NCBI GenBank assembly: GCA_033060915.1
Contig: CM065397.1
Span: 32,671,001-32,735,000 of the forward strand
Length of the DNA stretch: 64,000 nt
Direction of reading: 5' to 3'
Source of the DNA: Euryodendron excelsum
Lineage: Eukaryota; Streptophyta; Magnoliopsida; Ericales; Pentaphylacaceae
The notes beneath the pieces are model-generated. The model did no database searches, had not been told where the DNA came from, and saw only the letters and a program-made list of their open reading frames with translations. Within the stretch, counting starts at the first letter, position 1, and the number at the start of each line of letters is the position of its first letter. The position numbers and the translations under genes are program-made. This document shows, piece after piece, positions 1-11,744 of the stretch.

Positions 1-1
1 A

Positions 2-2564
2 TGTTGGCTTAATGGATTTGTATTTCTCCACTTTCTTGGTGAAGTTCGCCCTACCACATATATTATGGCCAGCAAGATGGCTACGGGTGTCAGGTTCAGT
101 CTTGTTGTCCCTGTTCTTGCTTCCCTTTATCGTCATCTTAACAGGATTGCTCGATCACCTTCCCCTGGGAAAGACAATATACAAGGTCCTTTTCACTACC
201 TTTATGGCTGGATTTCCCTTTACTTCCCTAAAGCATATTCTCATGAAGATCCTCGGGTCAACTATCCGAACTTTAATGAAGAATTCCTACCTTATTTAGG
301 GTTTATAGGAAATCAATCTGCAGCTCAATTTGCTCCAGATTCGACACTTGGCTCTATTTTTAGTCATTCTAAGGAGTTCAACTTTAGAGCTCTTCATCTT
401 GGGGGTGAACCACCTAGAATTCTTACGATTGATGAAAGAATGACCTCTTTTTGGCATAGCTATTTAATTTCTCTTCGTCCTGGAGTATTAACCCTCAAGG
501 CAGGCTTATCTTTCATTGCTGAGCCTTATTCTCCTAATCGTTATGCTCGTCAATTTGGGTTTGTTCAAGCATGCCCCAAACCTCTTGACCAATCTTGTCG
601 CCAATCATTACAACCTTCTGAATTTTACTATTATTGGTATGAGATGATGCGGCGAGGTACAGGGTCTTTGAGTTTGCCTGATTCTAGAGTCTCTCCATCC
701 GTGACAGAGCCCTATGCTAACTGGTGGACAGCTTCTTCCTTCATCGTGCTTCAATTTATTTGCCATCCTAGACCAAAAGCTTCAAAACCTTCAAAGAAAA
801 GGCAAAAGAACAAGTCTAGAGGCCCGGAGAAGAAAGCTAAACAAGGCTTAAGTGGAGAGCATATTTCCCATAATTCTGGGTCTTTCCCCTTTTTGAAGCC
901 TTCTCCTCGACCTTATAATCGTCTTCTCAACACTTTCGAAGACATGTGTAAGGAGGCATACAAAAGGTCATTTATCTTTGAGAGAGTCAATCTTAATGCT
1001 AAGATTGATAGCTTGGAGAGCGTTTTCCCGAGAATAAGCCGAGTTACTCATTGTAGAGGGACTCCTTCCAATCCGACGATTATCGAAATTTCACCTTTAG
1101 ATCAATTTTGAAATTACTTGTCCTCCTTTCTTATGGACAAGGATGAAAAGACCATCCTAGAACTGTTTAAGGACCTTGGTCATAAGTTGGATGCATTAGG
1201 GCTTATCCGAATAAGGAGTATAGGACCTCCTATTTCACCTCCTCTTTATGAATCTTCTACTTCTGCTTCTTTTGAGGATAACATTTGTGTTGATTCTAAT
1301 ATTGAGGGTGGTGGCGACGATGATGACGAGTTATATGACTATAACCCACTATCTGCTTATTCGCCAGATGATACTGCTTCTCATCATTCTTCTAAAAAAG
1401 AAGTCCACGTTTCCCTTCAGCCGGCACAATTCACTTATTCTCTTAAGGCTCCTCCTTTTTCAGATGATTCGGCAATGGCTTCAGTCCCGGCTAATCTTTC
1501 TTCATCAACACCTGCTATAGGTACATAGTGTTTTCTGCATTATTTATTATTCCATATTTGTAACTCGATAACAATATCTTTATTATTACTATTTCAAATT
1601 TCTTTCAGGCTTTGCTGCTTATGCTACTTCTGGAGATATATTGGCAGCTTCCAATCTGAAATCTCCAAGTCATGGTGAGTTATAATATTTTCATGGATCC
1701 ATACACATTTCATGAATTTTTATGGATCCTCCCTCTTAACATAAAATCGCTCTTCAGGTGTAGATTTCATTATCAACTCTACTTCTGATGATGGAATGCC
1801 AACTCCTACACCGCAACCTTCAGACCATGCTGAGTTGCATTCTTTGAGAATCCTTATGTACGTTTTCTTCACCTTCCTTTCTGACGTGGGATTGTCCTTC
1901 AGGTGCATATGGTCTCATAAATGATGCTGAGTTAAAAAGCTTGCTTTCTAGACTTGAGAAACCTATTGGTCTCGATCTTCCAGACATATCAACTCATCAA
2001 GGTGCTGTTTCCATTCAAAGTGGCATAGTATTGTCCTTGCAGTCTGCCCCAGATATTGATAGCATGATGGATATTGCCAATGGAATTTTTGCTGTTTTCA
2101 AGAGGATGGGCTTAAGCTTTGCTCCATTTTTCGAGAAGGTGAGGACATTTATCAAGTATTCAATATTATTAGCTCGATTGCCCAACTTTCCAGACCAAAG
2201 CTCTACTGTTGAAGATTTGGAAGCCCAGTACCAAAGAAAGAAGCTCCATCTTAACAAAGTGACTGCGCAATATGAAGAAGTATTCTCTCTAGCCACAGAG
2301 TCCGGTCAACATGTTACAAAGCTGGAAGAGGAAATTTCTCGGACCAAAGAACTTCTTCTTAAGCTTGAGACTCAATTACCTTTAAGTAAAGCTGAGCATT
2401 CTTCTCGTACTAGCCGCTTAACTCAGATTGCCATGGATGTATCTAAATCAGAGAAAGACTTGCAAAGTACGTTGGATGCTTTAGCTCAAAGAAAGGAGAA
2501 TAGTGTGAGTCACGCTGCTGTGAAGCAAGCTTTCGATAGGGCAAATGTTGCCCTAAGTGAATAG
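2..2564 (+). pseudogene. Antisense plant-mobile-domain (PMD/aminotransferase-like) gene carried by element 1, 5' partial
   Basis: This gene runs opposite to the retrotransposon. The frame is open from base 2, so its 5' end is outside the window. The first exon (to 1520) encodes a plant-mobile-domain-like region, recognisable by the stretch FSLVVPVLASLYRHLNRIA and the following FHYLYGW. A Lys/Arg-rich segment (about 770-840) and an acidic segment (about 1310-1345) follow. Splice signals define introns at 1521-1608, 1675-1757 and about 1858-1902. The last exon (1903-2564) encodes a heptad-rich coiled coil (about 2200-2500). An in-frame TGA at 1109-1111 interrupts exon 1. The third exon ends in a phase that does not fit the last exon, which suggests a one-base indel. 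PMD proteins are known both as host genes (MAIL/MAIN type) and as extra ORFs of plant gypsy elements. Its position between integrase and the 3' end favours the latter. Confidence 0.75.
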
Positions 2565-3075
2565 ATTTTGTTACTTTGATTGGATTAGACTTTTTATTAG
2601 GATGGATGTAACTTTGAATTTATTTATTTTTTTTTTCATCTTTTATTTTGTTTATGGAAATAAATGGTTAATGTGATGGTTTCATTTGTTTTAGCCGTAC
2701 ACAGTTTATACTCTTGCGGGCTAGGAGCGTCCTGAGATTTATCACCTCGGACTTTGGTGAGGTGTTTTAGCAGTTTAGCCACATACTGCACCATTGGTGG
2801 GTCTTCAAATGAATGTTTTGTTGTATGTTTTAGCTGTTCACAGTTTATACTCTTGCGAGCCAGGAGCTTTTTTTTTTATTATTTTATTTTATTTTTATTT
2901 TTATTTTAATTAATTGCCCTAACTTTTGCCTAGGTCGCCCTTTCGGGTTTTCAACCTAACGGGCTTATTATTATTTTTTTATTGCCTTAATTTTTGCCTA
3001 GACTGCCTTTTTTTGGTTTTCAATCTAGCAGGCTTGCCCTAACTTTTGCCTAGGCTGCCCTTTCGGGTTTTCAAC
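2565..3075. repeat. Spacer between convergent genes with short direct repeats
   Basis: This spacer separates the 3' end of the antisense PMD gene from the 3' end of integrase. A unit of about 40 bases beginning CACAGTTTATACTCTTGCG occurs at about 2700 and again at about 2840. A second unit of 50-65 bases, containing CTAACTTTTGCCTAGG and CTTTCGGGTTTTCAACCTA, occurs three times between about 2916 and 3085, separated by poly-T/AT tracts. Both genes would have to end their transcripts here, so the repeats may act as a two-way 3'-end region; that role is inferred. No coding sequence is visible. Confidence 0.6.
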
Positions 3076-4731
3076 CTAGCAGGCTATTCTTTTTTTTTTT
3101 TTTTTTTTTAAAGGGTAGTACCTCTTTAAGAACCTTGCATTGGTGGGAGGTATAACTCTTTCACCATCCATTGTGGTTAACAAGTAAGCTCCATTTGAAT
3201 AGACCTTCTCAATCACACAAGGACCTTCCCATTTAGGTTCGAGCTTTCCTTTAGTTTGTCGAGTCACGATGATCGGTGTCCGAACCATTAACACTAAGTC
3301 TCCTTTCTTGAAACAACGGAGCCTTACTCTTTTGTTGAAGGCATTTGCCATCCTTTGTTGATATATATCCAAATTTTGTTGGGCAAAAAGCCTTCGTTCA
3401 TCCAAGGTTTCAAGTTCAACCAATCTTACCATTGCACTTTCGTCTTTAGTTAAAGATTCTTTTATCGCGACCCTTAAAGAAGGTATTTGAACTTCAAGTG
3501 GTAGTACCGCTTCCCCTCCAAACATTAATGAATAGGGTGTGGCTTGAGTTGGAGTTCTGTATGAAGTACGATAAGCCCACAAGGCTTCTTGTAGTTTTTC
3601 ATGCCAACTTCTTTTATTTCTGTCCACCATCTTCTTGAGTATTTTGCAGAGGGTCTTGTTGAATGCTTCTGCCAAACCATTTGCAGGTGCATGATACCGT
3701 GATGAATGATTGATCTTTATTTTGTACTTGGAATACAACTTGTACAATGCATTACTTTTGAATGGTTGTCCATTATCTGTAATAATACTTTTAGGAATTC
3801 CGAATCTGTAAATGATGTGAGTCCTGATGAAATCTGCAACAGTTGTAGTTTTCACTTCTTTTAAGGCCACTGCTTCTGCCCACTTTGAGAAGTAGTCTGT
3901 CGCTGCCAAGATGTATCAATATCCTGCTGAAGATGGAGGCACAAAAGGCCCAATCACGTCCATACCCCAAGCTGCAAATGGTTAAGAGCAAGTTGTGACA
4001 TGTAGAGGCTCTGGAGGTTGATGGATGAAGTTCCCATGAAATTGGCAGACTTGACATCTTTTTGAATAGTCAATGCAATCAGAAATCATGGTCGGCCAAT
4101 AGTAGCCTAATCGTTTTAGCTGCATGTGTAGCCTTGGGCCGCTCTGATGTGCGCCACATACTCCCATATGTACTTCTGCCATGACTTCTTGAATTTGTCC
4201 TTTGGCTATGCATCGCATGTATAATCCGTCTAAGGATCTTTTGTAGAGTGCATCATTCCACAAAATGAACTTAGTGGCACGCCGTCTCACCTCGACACGT
4301 TTTGCTTTTTCTTCTGGAAATCTCCCATGTTGGAGATAATTCATGAAGGGCTCCCGCCAATCTTCCTCATCCTCTTTTGTGCATATTGTCAAGACTGGAG
4401 CAACATTTGGAATTTTATTTAAAGACTGCAAAACTCTTCTTTCTCCTACAATTATAGTGATTGTTTTATTTTCTGGCAAGGCTAGTGAAGCGGCCAAACC
4501 TGCCAAAGAGTCAGCTCGAGTATTCATTCTTCTTTTGACACGAAAAATGTGCACTTTTCTGAATTGTGAAAGCAGTTGATCAGCCCTCTCATGGTAAGGA
4601 GTGAGACTTGCCTTTTTCACTATATATTCTCCACCTAATTGCTTTATTACTAACTCAGAATCCCGATATATGGTGAGTTCTTCAACGGGAATTTGTAGTG
4701 CTAGTTCCAGTCCAGCAATTACAGATTCATA
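3076..4731 (-). pseudogene. Element 1 integrase and end of RNase H, broken by stops
   Basis: The frame contains the tail of RNase H, a His/Cys zinc-binding region ending CQVC (near 4060), and the integrase catalytic core. The Asp of MDVIGPF (near 3960), the Asp of ITDNGQPF (near 3780) and the Glu of NGLAEAFNK (near 3670) form the expected DDE triad. A C-terminal segment follows with KWEGPCVIEKV. Two stops break the core: TAA at 3982-3984, where relatives have Trp, and TGA at 3916-3918, which fits a CGA-to-TGA change. The enzyme would insert the cDNA into chromosomes; this copy cannot be made in one piece. Confidence 0.85.
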
Positions 4732-6077
4732 TTATGCCTCATTATTAGAACATCCTTCTGTCAAGGCGAAAAAGTGAGGAACTACTGCGTTGTCTGGTGT
4801 CACAAACACAACGCCAACCCCTGATTTATTGTTTTTGGGATTCTCTTGTTTCTTGCCATCGGGGCTTCTTGAGGCTCCATCAAAGTACATTTTCCATCCT
4901 TTTTGTACTTCTATCTGCATCACTTGTTCATCTGATAAATCAGTGGAAAGAGGCGAGTCATCAGGAACAAGGTGTGCTGCTAAGAAATCTGCTAGGGCTT
5001 GCCCTTTACGACTTTTTGGGACACATATTCAATTGAGAATTGCTAAAGAAGAACAGCTCATTTCGCAATTTTTCCCGAAAGAACTGGTCGTGAAAGTATA
5101 TATTGCAAAGGGTCAGCCCTAAATATTAATTTGACTTCATGTTCCGAGACATAGTGTTTTAACTTCTGCAATGCAAATACCAAAGCCAGACATGTTTTTT
5201 CAATTGGGGAATAGTTAACTTCTGCACCAACTAAAGTACGACTTAGATAATACAAGGCATTTTCCTTCCCTTGGTCATTATGTTGGGCCAAGAGTGCTCC
5301 TAATGAGTGATCAAGAGCTGCAATATATAACAGAAGCAGTCTTCCTTTTATTGGGCTCATGAGCACCGGGGGTTTCATGAGGTATTCTTTGATGCTATCG
5401 AAGGCATTTTGGCACGCTTGGTCCCATTCAAAGGGTACATCTTTCTTCATTAACCTTGAGAATGGTAAACACCGGCCAGCCAGATTAGAAATGAATCTTC
5501 TGATGTAAGCCAATCTTCCTTGTAAGCCTTTCAACTCCCTTAAGTTCCTTGGGGGAGGCATTTCAAGGATTGCTTTGATCTTTGTGGGATCAACTTTGAT
5601 TCCTTTGCTTCGAACCACAAACCTAAGAAATTTTCCTGATGAAACACCAAAGGCACATTTCATCGGATTCATCTTAAGTTGATAACGCCTTAAGCATTCA
5701 AAAATTCTTCTTAGATCCTCGAGATGGTCTTCCTTTTTCCTTGTCTTGACAACAATATCATCAACATAACACTCAATAATGTTATGAAGCATATCCTCGA
5801 AGATCGAGGTCATGGCTCTTTAATAGGTAGCTCCAGCATTTTTTAGACCAAAGGGCATCACTTTATAACAAAAGACACCTTTTGGAGTTCTGAAGGCTGT
5901 TAATTCTTCATCTTCAGGTGCCATTTGGATTTGATTGTATCCTGAATATCCGTCCATAAATGACAAGGTCTCATACCTTGTAGTTGCATCTACGAGAAGC
6001 TCGGTTATGGGTAGAAGAAAATCATCTTTGGGGCAGGCTTCATTTAGATCACGAAAGTCAATGCACACTCTGATCTA
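4732..6077 (-). pseudogene. Element 1 reverse transcriptase / RNase H, broken by stops
   Basis: The frame holds RT motifs CIDFRDLNEACPKD, FMDGYSGYNQI (first catalytic Asp) and CYVDDIVV (intact YVDD box), followed by the RT thumb and connection region and an RNase H start (YFDGASRSPDG, near 4890). It is cut by TAG at 6075-6077, TAA at 5820-5822, TGA at 5058-5060, TAG at 5043-5045 and TAA at 4732-4734. Comparison with conserved Tat-type wording suggests ancestral Gln, Gln, Trp, Gln and Gln or Glu at these sites, so most fit single transitions. The catalytic Asp residues remain, so decay is through stops rather than active-site loss here. Confidence 0.88.
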
Positions 6078-7775
6078 GCCATTCTTCTTCTTGGCTGGTA
6101 CTATGTTTGCCAACCATGTCGGATATTTCACTTCTCTGATGAATCCAGCTTTGATGAGCTTGTCAACCTCAGTTTCAATTTGGGTTGACAATTCAGGTCG
6201 AGTTCGTCTCTGTGGTTCTTTGACCGGTCGCTTCCCAGGGTATATTGAAAGCTTATGAACCACAATCCTTGGATCAAGACCAGGCATCTCAACATAGTTC
6301 CATGCAAAAATGTCTCGATATTCCCTTAGGAACGAGATATATCTTTGAGCCTCTTGTTCAGTCAGGTTTGCATTGATAAATGTTGGTTTATTTTCACCTT
6401 CTTCACCGAGGTTTATTTCACGAAGTTCGTCAATGGTAGCTTGTCCTCCTTCTTCCAACTCTCTTGGTGCAAGACATGCCTTTTCGTCTTCTTCTTCATA
6501 TAAGTCTCTTGGGACTTTTTCTGTAGTAGTCATGTTTACCGAAAGCTGATTTTCTATGAAAGGTTCATGATATCCTAACCCCTCTTTCGTTGAAGTGATG
6601 GATTTCCCTTGTTGGATGGCCTTTCTTTGAGACTGTGTTAACATAGCATCAAACGGTGCAACTTCTTTTGTTAAGACTTTTCTAGGATCCAAACCAAGTT
6701 TTACTAGCATCTGTGTAGTTTTTGCACTATATTTAGGCTTTACAACATTAGGGATCGGGTCCCCCATATTTGAAACTTGTTCTGCATCCACCCTTTGTTC
6801 AAGATCACCCATCGAATGAAATCGAATAGGCTTTGACCCTTTTTCTTTGGAGGGAACAACAAACTTGCTATAGGTGTCCACATATGTGCATTCAGTCTTC
6901 CTTAAGGGTAAGATAAATTTATCTTTCAATCCGAAGGTTGGATTTATCGGGACTAAAGCACTTGCCCCCAGCTTTCTTTCAAACTTTGGGATGTATCGAA
7001 AAGATTTTGTTACTGGAGCTTGAGTACCTTCTGTTTTCTTCAGATCTTGTTCTTTCTCTTTCTTCCATGACGTCTTTGAATAAAATCGAGCATATGCGTA
7101 ATAGGCCTCTACCCCATTAAATGGATCACTGTCAGCTATAATTGTCCCTTCCTTTTCAAACCCCTCTTCAGAAGGTAGTGGATATTTGATACACTGATGA
7201 AAAGTAGAAGGTATTGCATAATGATTATGCACCCAAGGGCGTCCTAGAAGGGCATTGTAAGAGGTATCCACGTCAATCACCAGGAATTCAGTATCCTCCT
7301 CGATGTCTCCAAATTTTGTTTGTAACTTGATTTTTCCCATAGGACGTTGTTCATTTTGATTGAACTCCTGGATCACCAGATGACTTGGTCGCGGGTGTGA
7401 AAGTGGGACACCTAACAAGCTTAGGGCCCTTCTTGGCAGAAGGTTTACGGTCGATCCTCCATTAACCATGACCCGAGAGACTTTGGTGGTGAGGATACGC
7501 CCAGTGATAAATAACGGACGATTGTGATCCAACACTTCGGCACATATGTCATCATCACCGAATGTAATCATGGACATACACATAGTAGTCTCTTCGAGAC
7601 CCTTTACTACAGCTTCCTGATGAAAATCCTCGGGCCTTGATAGGGCATATATCAAAGACTTTCTAAGTTCTGGAGACATTTTCAAGGCGTCATAGACACT
7701 CAATAGGGCTGGAATTTTCTTAAGGTGAGCCAGAACATCATACTTTACTTACTCTTCTTCCTACAAGACTTCTTC
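6078..7775 (-). pseudogene. Element 1 aspartic protease region and RT N-terminus
   Basis: The open stretch joins the gag-like domains to the RT start. A retropepsin-like region lies at about 7560-7180: VNGGSTVNLLP stands where active enzymes have an Asp in place of the Asn, and ALLGRPWVHNHYAIPS marks its C-terminal part. Further on come FAWNYVEMPGLD (near 6300) and the start of RT (FIREVKYPTWLANIVPAKKKNG). The catalytic Asp-to-Asn replacement needs one G-to-A change. An in-frame TAA in the connecting stretch near 7750 separates it from the gag-like frame. There is no convincing independent start codon; it is part of a polyprotein. Confidence 0.82.
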
Positions 7776-9208
7776 TCATACAATTGATGTCTGAGGGTCT
7801 TGAGTTGTATTACGTGGTCGCCTTCGATAAGTGAGGTAAGTTTGACATGCTTTGGCAATAACTTTATTTTTGTTCTCAACCTCCTTTAACTCACCATTAA
7901 TTTGGATCGTGTTGACAGACCCGGCAGAAGATCGATTATCATCATCAATCATTTCTCCTTCGTCTTCCATTTTAGACACATTTCTCAGATGTTGTGGATC
8001 TCGCCTATAGAAACATTGAGATTCTATAAAAGCGTTTTTCATCGCTTCCCAGCTGGGCACCACAACTCCTTCAAGGGCACAATACCAGTCAAATGAAATT
8101 CCGCCAAGGGAAAGGGGAAATTGACGTAAGCAGAGAGCTTGGTTTTGAGCTGTATCCCCGCATTGTCTAAAAAACATTTAATGTGTTTCTCAGGATCCCC
8201 ATACCTTTCATATATCGCAAAGTTTGGGAGTTCATATTCTTCTGAAAATGGTGTCTGCTTAACCCATGGAAGGAACAAATCTCTGGGTCTGAAGCTTCCC
8301 ATTTCTCGCTGATTAAGGGCAGCTTCAATCTTTTCTTCGATAGTTCCTTTGAAAAAAGAATAAGTTTGGACAATTGTATGGTCTTCATCTTCCCAAGGTT
8401 CTAGCATTTCGAGTTCTATAGGTCTTGGGGTGTAAAACTTCTTATAGAATCGATCCGCCATTGTATCCCAATTAGGGATGGAGTTGGGAGGAAGACTAAA
8501 GAACCAATCGGCTGCCCATCCATCCAATGAGAGAACAAACTGTCGTAGAAGCAATGCTTGGCTCTTCACAGTATTCCCACATTGAGCGAGAAAATGAATT
8601 AAATGACGCCTTGGGCAACCAACCCCGTAATATAATGGAAATCGAGGCACTGCATATCCCTGTGGGAATGGGACTCTTTCGACCCATTGAGGAAACGGAT
8701 GCCTAAAAATTTGGTTAGCTTCAACTATATGGTCTTGGGGAGCTGGAGGTTCTTTTTCCTTTAAAGAAATTGTTACTTTTGCTCGATTCCCTCCTTTTCT
8801 AGCTTCAATCTTTGCTTTCTCATCATCATTTGGACTGCTACTGATTTGAACTTCTCCATTTACAAAATCCACATCAACAGTGATGACATTACAAGGAACA
8901 TCAAAATGGTCACTTGACACACTTTCTCCATCATAGGTTCTCACTAGAGAGGGGTATTGTGAGCTTTCACGGGAAAAATTAAGTTCTGAATCTTCACAAG
9001 GGATTTCGATTTGAGATAGCTTTCTTCGTTTTCCAGAGTAACTCAACAATTCATCATCTGATTGACATTTTAACTCATTATCTTCAAATTGCAGTCGTCG
9101 TCGCGAATGTCTCACGAGCTCTGAGTCAAACTTGTATTCCAAACTTCTTTGTTCTGACTCTCTTATATATTCTGGAGTATTCAGATAGTATATTGGTGGT
9201 ACTAGAGA
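7776..9208 (-). pseudogene. Two extra gag-like core domains (gag copies 2 and 3) in element 1
   Basis: In the same frame as gag, after its terminal TAA, the sequence continues with an acidic linker and then a gag-like core at about 8701-8413 (FPQWVERVPFPQGYAVP ... SIPNWDTM). A second gag-like core follows at about 8290-8000 (FLPWVKQTPFSEEYELP ... VPSWEAMKNAF). Both share with the main gag core the order: aromatic-x-x-Trp-Val, Pro-Phe, a His-x-x-x-Phe-Leu helix, Cys-Gly, a Leu-x-Gln-Phe helix, Trp-Tyr/Phe, and Pro-x-Trp-x-x-Met. Copy 3 is frameshifted in a run of six A on the plus strand (8169-8174); one extra base would restore the frame. Retention of three cores in one reading frame suggests an ancestral fused gag, but chance duplication followed by decay is also possible. 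Confidence 0.75.
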
Positions 9209-11080
9209 TTACTCTGGTGAAGCTGCCATGAAAAGCCATGAATCTTCTTTTGGAAGGACTGAGGTGTATGTTGGTGATATTGCTTCATGTTTCGGGGAGT
9301 CGGATATACAAATGGGGAATGAAGCATGCCCTCCTTCCTTAGTTTCAAGACCTGTTACTTCTTCTTCATCATTGCTTATCACAACGATGGTTAAACAAGG
9401 GACTACATCTGCCTTATCTTTCTTTCTCTTGCCAAAATGTGCTTGTAACTCATCAGACTGAAATTCTGGAGGCAAGAATTCCTCGAATGTGATTGGAAGA
9501 CGAGGAAGTTGTTCGCGAAGCTCCTCAGGGACTAATTTTTCTCCTTTTCTTTTCTTGTGAATCTTCTTCTTCTTGTCTTTAGTGACTTTGGGTCTTTTTT
9601 TCTTATTGGAATCCACCGTCTTTCGATGCTTCCTAGTTTTTGCCTTCAATGCAGCATTCTGTTTCTTTTTCATACTTTTTGATTGATACACAATCCATTC
9701 TCCTTCGTCACCATCATCAGTAGTGACAGGGTTAGCTGTTGTTTTTTCTGGAGTGGGAAGAGTGTTGACCTTTGAATCAAGGAGTTCTTGGATTTTATCT
9801 TTTAAGACAAAACACTCCTTTAATGGATGACTAATCAAACGGTGATATGGGCAATACTTAGGCTCATCTTTCTTGCCTATTTCATGAGGTCTTTTTACTT
9901 CAGGAAGCAAGATCAGGTCTTGTTCCAAGAGATCTTCAAAGAGTTCTTCTACCAAATCATTCTCGAAAGAATATTTCCTCTCCATTCTTTCCTTCATGCT
10001 GACCTTTTTAGCATCTCCAGGCTTCTTGGCACCAATCATCATAGGAGCCCTATTCCTAATGACCACAGGAGCTTTATTTTTTGTTTCGACTATAGCTGAG
10101 GTTTCAACTTTATCAACCACCAGTGGCCTTCGTCTTTTGCTTAAGTGTAATTCCATATCATGTGCCTTGGTACACAAGTCATTGAACCCTTCAAAGGTTT
10201 GAGCCATCAAGGCTGTCGATAATTCATGACGGAAGTTGTTTAGGCACATCCTTATAAGCTCTAACTGGGTGAACTTCTGAGGACATGCAAATGTTAGAGC
10301 TCTCCACCTTGCTATGAAGTCAGTGACTAGTTCATTGTCACGTTGTTTCGTTTCGATGAGCTCTGGTACTCCAACACGTCTTTGTGTATTGCAAAACTGC
10401 TTGAGGAATTCTTTAACCATAGCATCCCAACTTGGGATTGAGCTTTCTGGGAGATTAGCATACCATGTAAATGCAGACCTTTCAAGAGATTGCACAAACA
10501 ATTGTAGACAAAGAGCCTCATTTTGTGCTATAGGCCCACATCGTGACAAAAAGTGTGCCACATGTTGTCTCAGGTCACCCGTTCCATCAAACATCTTAAA
10601 ATCTGGCTGAAAAAAGCCAGGTGGGAATGGAATGGCATCCACCCAAGTGGGGTAGGGTTTCGCGATCATCCGAAAGCTTTCATCATCTTTTTCTCTAGCT
10701 TTTCTTATTTGTTCCCTTACCATGTCATCAATCATGGCAATAAGCATTGGATTCATACTACTATTTATAGGGTCTTGGATGCCAGGAAGATAAGGACCAT
10801 TGCCCCCAGTGAAGGCTGGAGTAGTTTGTGTCCCATTTGATGCCCCTTGAGCTGCAGGTTGTGCCCCTTGCGCGGCTATATCCTTTGAAGATAGAATACT
10901 TCCTACACCTTTTGGCGTAGATATTTGAGTTTCGAGATTTTTCATATGCTCCATCATGGTAGCTATTTCTTGTTCTCCCTTTTCAAGTTGACCTTGTAGA
11001 GCCATCATCCTTTCTTCTAAAAGTTGTTGCTCTGGTCAAAGTTGCGAACTTCCATCTTCTTGTTCAACATCAGCCATCAT
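9209..11080 (-). pseudogene. Element 1 gag (main copy), interrupted by stops
   Basis: Gag forms the virus-like particle that packages element RNA. The likely start is one of two adjacent ATGs at 11075-11080, followed by MADVEQEDGS. A TGA at 11036-11038 (CGA-to-TGA type) breaks it early. The retrotransposon gag core is at about 10654-10375 (PYPTWVDAIPFPPGFF ... SIPSWDAMVKEFLKQF). A Cys/His motif of the type CPYHRLISHPLKEC is near 9850, and a very Lys-rich stretch lies at about 9660-9540. It ends in TAA at 9209-9211, after which the same frame stays open, so this stop probably replaced a Gln codon of a longer polyprotein. Confidence 0.85.
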
Positions 11081-11744
11081 TACTGCAACCTTGCGGATAG
11101 TTTCTGTGTCACCCACTCTTCGATCTGTTGATTCAGAAGAGTATGACGAGGCAGAGTCATCTGATCCATAAAGTGGATTTTCGACTCTGGAGAACTTGTT
11201 GAGATTTGGAGCCTCCTGCTTGTCGTGCCCAGATTTTTCGCACTCGAGGAATACTCACACAAGCGGGAAAAATGTTGTACTCTCTCGTTAGAACTCACCC
11301 TCCTAGAAGAATGAGTGCGACTAGGTTTGAATTGAAAAATTGATTTGAATAAAGGGCTTTTGAAAAAGATTCAGAGTCGCCACCTAACTTGATTAAGGTG
11401 AGTTAGGTCACCTAAAAACTAAGCATAATCCGAAAACTACACTTAGGGTTTTTGGAAAAGGTTTTTGAAAATATCTCCTCAAGAGAGGGTTTTTAAGAAA
11501 AACAGGTTGTTTGGCAACCTTTTGAAAACATTTAGCTCTTTTTTAGAAAAATAACTTCTTTTGGTCTTTGAAATCAGTGATCCTAGGTTCGGAGGTTGGT
11601 TACGTGTAGGGAAGACGCACTAAGCTATCACCCTACCCCGCCCTTTCGGTACCTACATGTCAATCTACCCTAGATTCACCTATGAGAGTCTTAACTAACT
11701 AATGATTTAATCCTACCCACTTTGAAAAAATAATGTTTGAAAAC

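Noticed and set aside
12..299. 95-codon frame overlapping the PMD gene
   Set aside because: Shadow of the PMD reading frame, which has the conserved residues.
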